DNA of 64,000 nt from Lachnospiraceae bacterium (GCA_017552715.1 JAFZOW010000079.1:1-64000), one strand, 5' to 3'; shown: positions 1-8,502, numbered from the stretch's first letter. Program-made: numbers and translations. The notes: generated from the sequence alone by a model not told the origin.

Positions 1-447
1 CATCACGCGTCCGGATTTTTTGTTCCGTACATCATGTGTCACATAGATACGGTTCAGATCCTTCTCTTCTTCAAAGAGATAGGCGATCACGGCCTTCAGG
101 GCTTCCGGCATGATCCCCTGTCCCCAGTATGCCCGACCCAGGCAATAGCCGATCTCGCAGGACCGGGTAGTTTCATCCCGGCTGACCACGGCGATATTTC
201 CGATCACCCGGTCCTTTCCTTTTAGTGTGATGCCCCAGTTGCAGGTCCCGCCTTCCCCGTAACGGGAGATCCAGTTCCCCAGCACCTTCCGGCTCACTTC
301 AACAGCAGTATGGGTGGGCCAGGTGAGGAATTTCGTGACCTCCGGATCCGAGGCCCAGTTATCGTACATATCCTGTGCGTCCTCCGAAACAAATCTCCTG
401 AGGATCAGTCTTTCCGTTTCGATGGTTTTCGTTGTAGCTGTATTCAT
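1..447 (-). CDS. GNAT-family N-acetyltransferase (RimJ/RimL-like), 3' end cut by window
   Basis: Reading left from the ATG at 445-447, 149 codons stay open to the window edge, so the C-terminus is missing. The start TETERLILRRF and the stretch YWGQGIMPEALKAVI match the RimJ/RimL-type GNAT fold, where the G-Q-G-I segment binds the pyrophosphate of acetyl-CoA. Such enzymes acetylate N-termini of ribosomal proteins or small molecules; the substrate cannot be told here. It lies 53 bases downstream of the ABC-F gene on the same strand and may be co-transcribed with it. Family assignment is firm, function open. Confidence 0.85.
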   Translation of the reverse strand, partial: MNTATTKTIETERLILRRFVSEDAQDMYDNWASDPEVTKFLTWPTHTAVEVSRKVLGNWISRYGEGGTCNWGITLKGKDRVIGNIAVVSRDETTRSCEIGYCLGRAYWGQGIMPEALKAVIAYLFEEEKDLNRIYVTHDVRNKKSGRVM

Positions 448-500
448 TTTCTCAATATTCTCCTTTGCTGCTTTTTGTATCAGCGGATCTCTGCTTTTTC

Positions 501-2063
501 TCAGCTGCAGAGCGCTTCATCTTCTATGACCTGCAGCCCATCCGGTGTCAGGCGGCAGATCCGGTCGCACACTTCGGAAAGGTACTTCCGGTCGTGGGAG
601 ACACTGATGACTGCCCCCGGGAATTCCTTCAGCATCCTGCGTATGACCGGGCCCGACAAGGGTGAAAAGTTCCGCGTGGGTTCGTCCAGGATCAGTACAT
701 TCGCCCCCGACATGCTCAGCTTAAGCAGCAGCACCTTGGCCTTCTGTCCGCCGGAGAGCTCCCGGATGGGATGCTCCATCTCGTCCGCCGTATATTTCAG
801 CGAACCGAGGTAGGTACGTATCCTCGTACGTTCCTCCTTATCTCCGCTGTGGTCAAGATAATCCACCGGCGTTTCGTCCATATCCAGGAGCTTTTCATAA
901 TCCTGCGGCATATACTCCGCTCTCAGGTCGTCCCTGTTAAGCAGTTCCTCTGCGATCCGTGTGAGCAGTGTGGACTTCCCGCAGCCGTTGTTCCCGATGA
1001 TGGCGATCTTTTCGGAGCCACGCACTTTCAGTTCCACATTTCTTGCCAGCTCCCTGCTGCCATCCGCCGTGTCCAGTTCCGCCTCTTCCAGCTGCAATAC
1101 CCATTTCCCTGCGGGGATCTCACTGTTTTTGTCCCCCAGCTTAAAAAAGATGGCTTCTTCCTGTTCCGGCAATTCCGTCATTTCAGCATCTTCGCGTTCA
1201 AAGCGCCTCTCCATGGCCTTGACATTCTTCATCTTCTTTTTCAGCAGCCGTCCGATGGAATCCCTGTCCGCATGGGAGATATTATCCAGCTTTGCACCTA
1301 CACTCTGCTCCATTTTCCGTATCTTCTCATCCCGGATCTTTTTCTCCCTCCGCTCGCCCAGTGCCAGCTGCTCCTGCTTTTCAAATGCGTTCAGGCGCTC
1401 TTCCACATATTGCCGGTATGGCATATTGGCCACGGTATGGCGGCACTTTGTCTTCCTGCGTATCTGTTCAAAATGAATGACACGATCCGCCGTATGCTCG
1501 ATCAGAGTCTCATCGTGGGAGATAAAGAGCACCGCTCCTTCCCAGCCGTTTATGAGCCGCTCTGTCAGCTTAAGCGTTTCAATGTCGATATCATTGGAGG
1601 GCTCATCCAGAAGAAGTATCGTCGGCTTCTCCATCAGTATACGCATCATCTGTGCCTTTACCCGTTCGCCGCCGGATAAGGTCTCAATCTCCTGTTCCCG
1701 GTAGAAGAACTCCCGCTCCACGCCGAAATCCTTCGCCAGCCCGGAAAGCTCTCTCGGCGTCTGCTCCGAAAAGGCTTCTCTTTCGCTGAAGTAAGCGTAT
1801 ACCGTTTTCTTCTTATCCTCTGCCGGCAGCTCCTGGGGAAGGTAGCCGAGCTTCTCACCGCTCATCACCCTTTCCCCTGAGGCCTCGATATAATCCTCCA
1901 CAAGTTCCGGATCAAATATCCATTTCATCAGCGTGGACTTTCCGTTGCCTTCTTCGCCGATCAGCACGGCCCGGTCCCCTTTGTTCAATACCAGGGAGAA
2001 ATCCTCCAGTATCGTACGCAGATCCTTTTTATGTATAAGTGTAACATGTTTTATCTGAAACAT
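501..2063 (-). CDS. ABC-F family ATPase (ribosome-acting; possible antibiotic-resistance type)
   Basis: A 520-residue soluble protein with two ABC ATPase domains and no membrane segments, the hallmark of ABC-F proteins, which act on the ribosomal E site and include translation factors and antibiotic-protection proteins. Domain 1 has a Walker A of form GEEGNGKST (about 36-44), LSGGE (about 129) and LLLDEPSND. Domain 2 has GNNGCGKST (about 357-365), LSGGQ (about 436) and DEPTRNFSPLS. The inter-domain linker (about 200-300) is rich in Lys, Arg and Glu. The ATG at 2063 is preferred over in-frame starts further upstream because a strong AGAAGG-type site lies 8 bases before it. An attenuator-like leader upstream favours drug-inducible expression, as in resistance ABC-F genes; the spectrum is unknown. 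Confidence 0.88.
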   Translation of the reverse strand: MFQIKHVTLIHKKDLRTILEDFSLVLNKGDRAVLIGEEGNGKSTLMKWIFDPELVEDYIEASGERVMSGEKLGYLPQELPAEDKKKTVYAYFSEREAFSEQTPRELSGLAKDFGVEREFFYREQEIETLSGGERVKAQMMRILMEKPTILLLDEPSNDIDIETLKLTERLINGWEGAVLFISHDETLIEHTADRVIHFEQIRRKTKCRHTVANMPYRQYVEERLNAFEKQEQLALGERREKKIRDEKIRKMEQSVGAKLDNISHADRDSIGRLLKKKMKNVKAMERRFEREDAEMTELPEQEEAIFFKLGDKNSEIPAGKWVLQLEEAELDTADGSRELARNVELKVRGSEKIAIIGNNGCGKSTLLTRIAEELLNRDDLRAEYMPQDYEKLLDMDETPVDYLDHSGDKEERTRIRTYLGSLKYTADEMEHPIRELSGGQKAKVLLLKLSMSGANVLILDEPTRNFSPLSGPVIRRMLKEFPGAVISVSHDRKYLSEVCDRICRLTPDGLQVIEDEALCS

Positions 2064-2111
2064 CCGTATCACCTTCTTCCAAAAGGAGTGTGCCGGCTTC
2101 TGTAAAGAAAA

Positions 2112-2145
2112 ATGAGTCTGTTTCACGTACGCAAAACAGACTCAT
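2112..2145 (-). terminator. Intrinsic terminator/attenuator in ABC-F leader
   Basis: Perfect 12-bp inverted repeat: arms ATGAGTCTGTTT (2112-2123) and AAACAGACTCAT (2134-2145) with a 10-base loop. On the minus strand it is followed at once by a T-rich run (TTTTTCTTT), as in a Rho-independent terminator. It sits between the leader promoter and the ABC-F start codon, about 50 bases upstream of the gene, so it could stop transcription before the gene unless disrupted. Confidence 0.75.
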
Positions 2146-2158
2146 ACAAACATTCATC

Positions 2159-2215
2159 CTATAAAACAGGTCTAAACGAATGATAATCCGGAAAGCGTAC
2201 ACAAACAAGCTGCAA
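2159..2215 (-). CDS. Possible leader peptide of the ABC-F gene (18 aa, TTG start)
   Basis: An AAAGGAG site (2224-2230) lies 8 bases before a TTG at 2215 that opens an 18-codon frame, MQLVCVRFPDYHSFRPVL, ending in TAG 14 bases before the terminator stem. Position and size fit a ribosome-stalling leader peptide of the kind that controls many ABC-F and methyltransferase resistance genes. The stretch encoding VCVR contains GTGTACGC, which can pair with GCGTAC in the terminator loop. The assignment is an inference from layout; a frame opening at 2157 that runs through the hairpin is an alternative. Confidence 0.4.
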   Translation of the reverse strand: MQLVCVRFPDYHSFRPVL

Positions 2216-2314
2216 AGCTGCAACTCCTTTAACTATGTGTATACTCAAACCAAATTATCTGATAAACATCGTTACACCTGTGCGCTTATGCGCCCTTTCT
2301 TTTTTCTGATGGGA

Positions 2315-2343
2315 ATCATAACATATGTGCGAAGGGATTGCAA
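2315..2343 (-). promoter_or_regulatory. Sigma-A-type promoter of the ABC-F transcript
   Basis: On the minus strand TTGCAA (2338-2343), 17 bases, then TATGAT (2315-2320). The predicted transcript starts near 2308 and has a leader of about 245 bases before the ABC-F ATG, containing the candidate leader peptide and the terminator hairpin. Confidence 0.6.
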
Positions 2344-2360
2344 GCACAATTTATGTACCA

Positions 2361-4271
2361 TCAGGGTAATGCTTCCTGCTCTGTCACGATCACTTCTTCG
2401 GTATATTTGCGCTGCATGTCATGACGGATCTTGCGATCCTCCACACTGTCAAAGACAATGGAAAGATCGTAATCTTCCGGATACAGTTCTTCTGCCTTGA
2501 CATGAAGCTTAACCCTTTTATGGTTGATCCAGAACTTCCGCCCTGCCACCTGAACCCGGAGAGTCCCCTTACTGTTCACCGTTTCACAGACGATCCCTAT
2601 CTTCTTTTCGGGATACACCATTACGCTGTCACCGATGTTGTAGAGTGTATTCAGCTTTGCATTGACATTGGCTGTTTTCACTTTGGTGAGCTTCGGAGCG
2701 GAGCTTCTTTTCAGTTCCTGTCCTTTCCCGAAGCTGTAAGTCTTCGCGGTCTCCTCTCCGTATGCGGCTGTTGCGGCGGTTTCCAGCATATGGCCGGGCA
2801 TCCCGAGCCGCTCAGCGATGTAGAAGGCGCAGCTTTCTCCTGCTTCACCGATCACCATCCGGTAGGTCGGCCTCAGCGTTTCCTTATCAAAAGTCATCCG
2901 GGCGTTTACGATGTTCTCATTCTTCGACGCAAAATCCTTGACCTCCGGGTAATGGGTCGTGACCAGGAAGTTCGCTCCGCTGTTTAATAATTCTGTCAGT
3001 ATCGCCACTGCGATACCCATCCCTTCTGCCGGATCCGTACCCGATCCCAGCTCATCCATGATGACGAAGCTGTCCCGGTCTGCCTCCGTAAGGATCGCCA
3101 GCACGTTTTTGATATGGGCGGAAAAGGTGGACAGGTTCTCCGAAAGGTCCTGTCCGTCCCCGATATCCGACAGATAGCTGCTGTTCATGCAGATATCGGC
3201 TTTACCGCAGGGGACATGAAGACCGCATTGTGCCATATAGCAGTTGATCATGACTGTTTTAATGGCAACGGTCTTTCCTCCGGTATTCGGCCCCGTGATC
3301 ACGATGCCTCTTTCGCTCTTTCCCATTTCAAAATCCAGCGGAACGTTGATCGCACGATCCAGGAGCGGATGTCTTGCCGCTTTTAGCACGATACGCCGTT
3401 CAAGATTGATGGCGGGCTCGCTGCAGTCAAGATCGATACTCAGTTTTCCCCTGGAAAATATGAGATCCAGCTTTTCGATCATCCTCATGTTTTCTTCCAT
3501 AGCGGGAAGCGCATCGGCCACCTGGCTGCTTAAGGTATACAGGATCCTGTATACCTCATTTTCCTCATCCACCCGTAAAAGCTGCAGTTCCTCAAAAAGC
3601 TTTGCCACGGCTGCAGGCTCGATAAAGACCGTATTTCCAGTGGCCGACTTATCGATCACGCTGCCCGGGATACGGAAGCGGTATTCTTTCTTCACCGGAA
3701 CGCATATCCTTCCGTTACGCAGCGTATGATAGCTGTCCGCCATAAGATCCTTATTGCTCCGGATCAGCTGATCCGCCTTCTGTTTCATGGCTTCTTCCGT
3801 TGCGGTGATCTTAGTCCTCAGATCAAACAGCACTTTGGAAGCCCTGTCATCCACCGCTTCGTTCCGGATCTGCATGACGATCTCTTCCCTGAGTTCTCCC
3901 CGTTCATCCAGATTTTCATCATAATAGGCAAGGGGATTCCCATACTGCTTTCCCCGGGCAAGATACTGTTTCAGCCGCTCCACGACCACCAGCACCTTTT
4001 CCACTCTCTCCAGCTGGTAAGGCGTGAGGCAGTCCCCGCGGACGGCTGCCTTAAGGATCTCCCGGATCTCAGTCACGTCCTGCAGGGGCGGAGTCCCCAG
4101 TTTTTCGATCATATTCCTCGAATCCGTGGTCTCTTTCAGCTGACGGAGCAGTTCCTTCTCATCCGTGATATGCCCTGTCTCCGCGATCTTTTCTTTCGCG
4201 TAGCTGCTGACTGCCAGCTGTTTCCACATTTCCTTTACTTTATCAAAACCGATCTGTTGTTCCGTATTCAT
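2361..4271 (-). CDS. MutS2-like ATPase lacking the Smr nuclease domain
   Basis: 636 residues. The N-terminal half is the MutS2-type core and clamp; the ATPase follows with Walker A GPNTGGKT (327-334), the STFSAHIKN switch motif (about 381-389), Walker B FVIMDELGSGTDPAEG (from about 402) and the TTHYPEVK segment. These are diagnostic of MutS2, which in Bacillus acts on collided ribosomes or branched DNA. Full MutS2 is near 780 residues and ends in a KOW-like and an Smr endonuclease domain; this protein keeps a KOW-like stretch (about 545-590) but ends without Smr. It is therefore likely a paralogue that binds and remodels without cutting. It lies 11 bases after the methyltransferase gene, in one operon. 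Confidence 0.85.
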   Translation of the reverse strand: MNTEQQIGFDKVKEMWKQLAVSSYAKEKIAETGHITDEKELLRQLKETTDSRNMIEKLGTPPLQDVTEIREILKAAVRGDCLTPYQLERVEKVLVVVERLKQYLARGKQYGNPLAYYDENLDERGELREEIVMQIRNEAVDDRASKVLFDLRTKITATEEAMKQKADQLIRSNKDLMADSYHTLRNGRICVPVKKEYRFRIPGSVIDKSATGNTVFIEPAAVAKLFEELQLLRVDEENEVYRILYTLSSQVADALPAMEENMRMIEKLDLIFSRGKLSIDLDCSEPAINLERRIVLKAARHPLLDRAINVPLDFEMGKSERGIVITGPNTGGKTVAIKTVMINCYMAQCGLHVPCGKADICMNSSYLSDIGDGQDLSENLSTFSAHIKNVLAILTEADRDSFVIMDELGSGTDPAEGMGIAVAILTELLNSGANFLVTTHYPEVKDFASKNENIVNARMTFDKETLRPTYRMVIGEAGESCAFYIAERLGMPGHMLETAATAAYGEETAKTYSFGKGQELKRSSAPKLTKVKTANVNAKLNTLYNIGDSVMVYPEKKIGIVCETVNSKGTLRVQVAGRKFWINHKRVKLHVKAEELYPEDYDLSIVFDSVEDRKIRHDMQRKYTEEVIVTEQEALP

Positions 4272-4282
4272 TTCTTACTCCT

Positions 4283-5002
4283 TTATTTTCTCCGTATCAC
4301 CAGTCCGATGAATGACAGATATCTCTTCATCCCCCGGTCCATAAATGCTTTATCCTTTATCCCGTATTCATGGCCGGATACGAACCAGTCGTTCCACGCT
4401 TCCTCATAGCAGTCCAGATCAAGATCCATGACCACTTCATACTCTTTGCTTTTTCCCATGAGATCCAGCCACCATTTCCTGCAATGGAAGGTATCGTAAT
4501 CATCCTTATTTCCTTCCACCCACTCCATCAAAAGATCGGCAGCTTCCCCTGTCAGTTCCTCCTTTACCCCGGGCATGGCTGCCATGAACACCCCGCCCTT
4601 CTTCAGGAAAGGCAGTATCTTTTCCGCGAAAACTCCTTCCTTTGCACCGAAATAGTGATATGCATCGATACTTACGATGGCATCGAAATATCCCTCCGCA
4701 TAGGGAAGTGCATTCGCGTCTGCATGTATGGGGATCACCTGATCCTCTATCCCCCAGCTTATGAACCTTTCGGCATTCTGCGCAGCCGCGATCCACAGGT
4801 CGGTGGCAAACACCCGCAGCTTTGCTTCCTTTGCCAGGAACATACTGGTCAGCCCCGTACCGCATCCCAGATCCATGACACGCCCACCCTCCGCTAAAGG
4901 GTATTTCCGGCGCATCTCATCAAGCAGCCGCAGGCAGTTGGGCCCCATCAGATAATCTTTGGTAAAGTATTCCCTGTAATTTTCGATCCTCTTATCATTC
5001 AT
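4283..5002 (-). CDS. Class I SAM-dependent methyltransferase
   Basis: 239 residues with motif I VMDLGCGTG (42-50), an acidic residue at the end of the next strand (FATDLW) and the IPIHADANALPY stretch typical of SAM binding. Family resemblance is to Methyltransf_11/25 small-molecule or lipid methyltransferases; the substrate is not recognisable. It is the first gene of a two-gene unit with the MutS2-like ATPase and is preceded by a leader of about 315 bases with a consensus promoter and strong secondary structure. Confidence 0.82.
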   Translation of the reverse strand: MNDKRIENYREYFTKDYLMGPNCLRLLDEMRRKYPLAEGGRVMDLGCGTGLTSMFLAKEAKLRVFATDLWIAAAQNAERFISWGIEDQVIPIHADANALPYAEGYFDAIVSIDAYHYFGAKEGVFAEKILPFLKKGGVFMAAMPGVKEELTGEAADLLMEWVEGNKDDYDTFHCRKWWLDLMGKSKEYEVVMDLDLDCYEEAWNDWFVSGHEYGIKDKAFMDRGMKRYLSFIGLVIRRK

Positions 5003-5045
5003 TTTATTCTACCCATCCTTTCTTTAATCCCGGTCCACACAAAAC

Positions 5046-5080
5046 GGACCATGACATCCCGCGCAAAGATATCATGGTCC
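5046..5080 (-). terminator. Hairpin in methyltransferase leader, possible attenuator
   Basis: Inverted repeat with 9-bp arms GGACCATGA and TCATGGTCC (5046-5054 and 5072-5080). On the minus strand it is followed by GTTTTGTGT and then GGACC, which could pair alternatively with the 3' arm. It lies about 45 bases before the start codon. The T-run is weak, so termination is possible but unproven. Confidence 0.45.
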
Positions 5081-5131
5081 GGCATCATCAATTCTTTTTC
5101 ACTCATAAAGGACAGGATCCCCATGAGCAAC

Positions 5132-5307
5132 AAAAAAACGAGGTGTTGACTGATTCATGATATTAAGCGCAAGAAACAAACCGGCAGCAACTACTGTCAA
5201 TCTGAAGATCTTTATTGCAATGTTCGTACCGTGTCAAAGGCTAAAACGCCGCACACTGTTCGTCATGCAATGGTCATTTCACCACGCTTAACATAAAATA
5301 CCTCGTT
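5132..5307 (-). ncRNA. Structured RNA candidate (small RNA or riboswitch-like leader)
   Basis: Immediately downstream of a consensus promoter. The outer helix pairs AACGAGGT (5300-5307) with ACCTCGTT (5137-5144), the next pairs TTAAGCG (5285-5291) with CGCTTAA (5163-5169), and the interior holds further local hairpins, including an ATTGCA/TGCAAT helix. A run of seven T follows the outer helix on the minus strand. The size of about 175 bases is compatible with a 6S-like RNA or an orphan riboswitch; I recognise no known consensus. A six-codon frame, MLSVVK, with a GAGGT site starts near the 5' end and is an alternative reading as a leader peptide. Confidence 0.45.
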
Positions 5308-5325
5308 TCCTCTGATTTTTTTTGT

Positions 5326-5354
5326 ATTATACACAGTCCTGCCCCTCATGTCAA
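5326..5354 (-). promoter_or_regulatory. Consensus sigma-A promoter of the methyltransferase/MutS2-like leader
   Basis: On the minus strand TTGACA (5349-5354), exactly 17 bases, then TATAAT (5326-5331): a perfect consensus promoter starting 12 bases after the comEC stop codon. The predicted start is near 5319. The gene-free stretch 5003-5365 is explained by this promoter, the structured RNA candidate and the hairpin at 5046-5080. Confidence 0.8.
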
Positions 5355-5365
5355 CATCGGTGTAT

Positions 5366-7603
5366 TCAGCGGCAGAAAGCGCTTATATCCGCCCTGCCGT
5401 CTTTCAAGACCATCGTTATGCATCCGTCATGATCCGTACGATAGACTTCACAGTCCAAAGCCCTCACCCGCTCCAGAACTTCCTTATGGGGATGGCCGTA
5501 GGAATTGTCCAATCCGCAGGAAATAAGCACCGTATGAGGGGAAAGCTTATCCAGCCATTCCTGTGTATTCGAAGTGCGGGAGCCGTGATGACCAAGCTTC
5601 AGGATATCAATATCACAGGCATCAGCCACGCCTCCCTCCGCCATGGCCCGCAGTGCCGCCGTCTCACTTTCCGCCGTTGCATCCCCGCCGAAAACAGCCC
5701 GTATCCCTTCCGCATTCAGAAGCAGGATCTGTGAATACTCATTCACATCTTCACAATCATAGCCCGCCGCCGGATGCAGGCAGTCCACCCGGAGTTTACC
5801 GAAATGCAGGCAGTCCCCTGCCGCAAAATATACGATCCCCGTTCCCCTGTCCCGGGCCAGGGCAATGAGTTCGGCAAAGTCCGCCTCCGCCCCCTTTGCC
5901 TCCGGCAGCACCAGACAGCCTACGCTTATGCCACTGCCAGCATCCGCCAAAAGATCCTGAAGCCCGGAGATATGATCCTTATCCGGATGACTTAAAAACC
6001 AGTAGTCGATACGGCTGATCCCGCTGTACTTCAGAAAAGGCCCCAGCTGGTACTGGTACAGCTTATCTTTCGTAGTACTGCCACCGTCGATCATCAGCAC
6101 CCCCTGCTTCGTTTCGATACAGATCCCGTCTCCCTGCCCCACATCCAGCATGCTGATACGGCACCCGGGCCGGATGCGGATAAAGAGCAGCAAAACACAA
6201 AACGCACAGAGAAGCAGCTTAAGGAAGCACAGCATCCGTGGAGCCGGCCCATCCCCTTTCTTCCCAAGCTTTTTCAAAAGCTGTTTTATCCTTCTTCTGT
6301 CCGCCGCGATGAGAAGCGCAAAGACCAGCCAGACTATCAGCAGTTTCCACGCAGGCGGAGAGCCTGCGATATAACTGTGTCCCGGAAGGCGGCCGCAGAA
6401 TTCACACAGCACACGGTAGATCGCCAGGATCCAGTGGCAGGGCAGTCCGGCAATGATCCCCAGGGGCAGATACAGAAGCCCCAGGGGCAGGATGATCAGC
6501 CCGCAGACCATGAGAACACTCATGAGGGGGATCACCAGAAGGTTCAGTAAGACGGAATACAGGGGCACTTCATAGTAATTTATCAGAACAAAGGGTAGGG
6601 TGAAAACACTGACGGACAGGCTGGCTCCCAAAGCCCGAAAAAGTTTATGCTTCAATCCCCTGCCGCCCTTCAGTTCTCCCCAAAGCGCCGGACCGAAGAC
6701 GGCAACTCCCGCCACGGCACTGTAGGAAAGCCAGAAAGCGGATGTGAGCAGAAGATATGGATCAAACAGGACCGTGCTCGCCGCGGAAAGACCCAGGGCC
6801 GTCGGCAGATCATAGCTCCTCCGCTCCGCATCCGCTCCCGCGCAGAGCCCGAACATGATCACCGCCCGCACTGTGGAAGTGCCGGCACCGCTCATAAGGG
6901 CATAGTTCACCATCAGCCCCAGCGCGATGAGCGCCGAAGGCAGAATGGGAAGGCTTGCCCGCCGCAGCAGCCTGTAAAGCCCCATGCCGAGGATAGAGAT
7001 ATGAAGACCGCTGATAGCCAGTATATGGGATATCCCGTTGGCACGGTACAGATCCTTAAGCTCCGCGGACAGATCCCCCTTATCCCCAAGTACCATAGCT
7101 TTCAGCACTGCCGCATCTTCCTCCGGAAGAAGGCGGTCGTATAGTTCTCCCAGCCGGCAGCGCAGATTCCACAGTCCTTCCCTCCAGGGAGAGTAGCTTT
7201 GCCCCGCAAGGCTCCAGCTCTTTACGCTGATCTTTCCGCCGTATCCCAGACAAAGGTAGTATTTCCGCATGTCGAATTCTCCGGGATTTGTAGCTTCCGG
7301 ATATAGCCGGAACGAGCCCGTAACGCGCACATAAGCCCCCATGGGCGGCGCGTTTTCTTCGCTCGCACAGATCAGTCCTGTCTTATTTATCACTTTTAGC
7401 GTATCCCCGTGGGCGATGCTCACGGATCGCAGGTAGAACACCTGCTCATCATTCTTTCTTTCCTTCTTTTCAACGATCCCGTACACGGTAAGGCTGCCGC
7501 CTCCCGTATCTTCATAGGGATCCTCCGGCGGCCCCGAGAAGAACAGAGCCAGGCGTACCGCAAGAAGGAAAAGGATACAGAAAAACAAAAGCGGTCTCTT
7601 CAT
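5366..7603 (-). CDS. comEC: ComEC/Rec2 DNA-uptake channel protein
   Basis: 745 residues in the usual family order: an N-terminal DUF4131 segment after a first membrane helix (residues 1-20), a central polytopic Competence domain (about 215-480, with GISHILAISGLHISILGMGL), and a C-terminal metallo-beta-lactamase-like domain with LDVGQGDG, LMIDGGS, HPDKDH, GHHGSRTS and GHPHKEV. ComEC carries single-stranded DNA across the membrane; the C-terminal domain is thought to degrade the other strand. The start MKRPLLFF at 7603 overlaps the stop of the GerMN gene by 4 bases (ATGA), which indicates translational coupling and argues against a longer N-terminus. Last gene of the comEA operon. Confidence 0.93.
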   Translation of the reverse strand: MKRPLLFFCILFLLAVRLALFFSGPPEDPYEDTGGGSLTVYGIVEKKERKNDEQVFYLRSVSIAHGDTLKVINKTGLICASEENAPPMGAYVRVTGSFRLYPEATNPGEFDMRKYYLCLGYGGKISVKSWSLAGQSYSPWREGLWNLRCRLGELYDRLLPEEDAAVLKAMVLGDKGDLSAELKDLYRANGISHILAISGLHISILGMGLYRLLRRASLPILPSALIALGLMVNYALMSGAGTSTVRAVIMFGLCAGADAERRSYDLPTALGLSAASTVLFDPYLLLTSAFWLSYSAVAGVAVFGPALWGELKGGRGLKHKLFRALGASLSVSVFTLPFVLINYYEVPLYSVLLNLLVIPLMSVLMVCGLIILPLGLLYLPLGIIAGLPCHWILAIYRVLCEFCGRLPGHSYIAGSPPAWKLLIVWLVFALLIAADRRRIKQLLKKLGKKGDGPAPRMLCFLKLLLCAFCVLLLFIRIRPGCRISMLDVGQGDGICIETKQGVLMIDGGSTTKDKLYQYQLGPFLKYSGISRIDYWFLSHPDKDHISGLQDLLADAGSGISVGCLVLPEAKGAEADFAELIALARDRGTGIVYFAAGDCLHFGKLRVDCLHPAAGYDCEDVNEYSQILLLNAEGIRAVFGGDATAESETAALRAMAEGGVADACDIDILKLGHHGSRTSNTQEWLDKLSPHTVLISCGLDNSYGHPHKEVLERVRALDCEVYRTDHDGCITMVLKDGRADISAFCR

Positions 7604-8502
7604 TCTATCATATCCAGATTCCGGATATAGCTTTCTTCCAGATCCATTACCTCCCTGTACATGATATTGCTCTTCCCGTTGATCATGATACGTACTCTGT
7701 GCACGTTTCCCAGCTCCGACAGGGAATTCACGATGGAATAGATGCTCACCTGGGGTGTGAGCGAGCCGTCCCCCTCCAGAAAGGCGCTGTCCAGATCCAC
7801 ATAGCATATACCGTCACTTAAGGATACGGACAGGATGCGGGTCTGAGCAGGTATGCTGGCACGGGCCTCCGGCGTTCCCGGCCCTTCGATGAGCTGCTCC
7901 ACCACCAGACGTTCCATGGAAGTATTGCTGTCACAGACCACATTCCTGCGGCTGCCCACCAGTCTGTCTCCCTTCTGATTGGCGAAGTATAACTGCAGTT
8001 CCACGACGTTCCCTTCTCCCCCGTCATCCACAAAGCTGTCGGCACTCATTACGGCCACCGCATTACCGGCAGCATCCGTCAGTGCTTCACTGCCCAGCAT
8101 CATGCGTACGGTCGCCACATCCTCTGCCTGGGTCAGGGTACGGACCAACGCAGCGCGGATCAGTATCTCCGTGTTCGGAGGCAGTTCACGGTATCCGGGT
8201 TCCATGGTAAGGATCAGCTGGTCCCCCTCCATGGTATGATCCGAGACATCCGCTCCGGCACGCAGAACAGCTTTGCTGCTGCCATCCTCTCCGTCCTTCC
8301 TGAGTTCGGTAAGCAGCTCATCGATCAGTTCCGTTCCGGCTTTAAGCTCTGTGGAGTATGTACGATAGACCAGCGCTGTTTCGGTTTCGTTCAGCGCGGT
8401 GATACGCAGTCCTCCCTCTTCTTCCTCCGCTGCTGCCTTACCGCAGGAAAAAAGGAGTATCGAAAGGAGCAGGAAACATAAAGATCCGAGTCGTATCCTC
8501 AT
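7600..8502 (-). CDS. GerMN-domain lipoprotein
   Basis: 300 residues. A hydrophobic signal segment (about 7-19) ends in LLFSC, a lipobox with Cys20, so the protein is probably anchored outside the membrane. Two repeats match the GerMN (sporulation/spore germination) fold, about 42-150 and 175-290; each has a polar strand followed by LLxxLR/VVEQLIEGP-type helices. Family members are found in spores, in envelope complexes and in LpqB of actinobacteria, where one is encoded beside a two-component kinase. Here too it directly follows a kinase gene with a 4-base overlap, so an accessory role in envelope sensing is plausible. The role is not known. Confidence 0.8.
   Translation of the reverse strand: MRIRLGSLCFLLLSILLFSCGKAAAEEEEGGLRITALNETETALVYRTYSTELKAGTELIDELLTELRKDGEDGSSKAVLRAGADVSDHTMEGDQLILTMEPGYRELPPNTEILIRAALVRTLTQAEDVATVRMMLGSEALTDAAGNAVAVMSADSFVDDGGEGNVVELQLYFANQKGDRLVGSRRNVVCDSNTSMERLVVEQLIEGPGTPEARASIPAQTRILSVSLSDGICYVDLDSAFLEGDGSLTPQVSIYSIVNSLSELGNVHRVRIMINGKSNIMYREVMDLEESYIRNLDMIE

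Noticed and set aside
2029-2157. Frame from the ATG at 2157 through the terminator into the ABC-F gene
   Set aside because: Its start has AGG directly adjacent rather than at working distance, and it reads through the hairpin; the TTG frame with a spaced AAAGGAG is the better leader. Kept only as an alternative.
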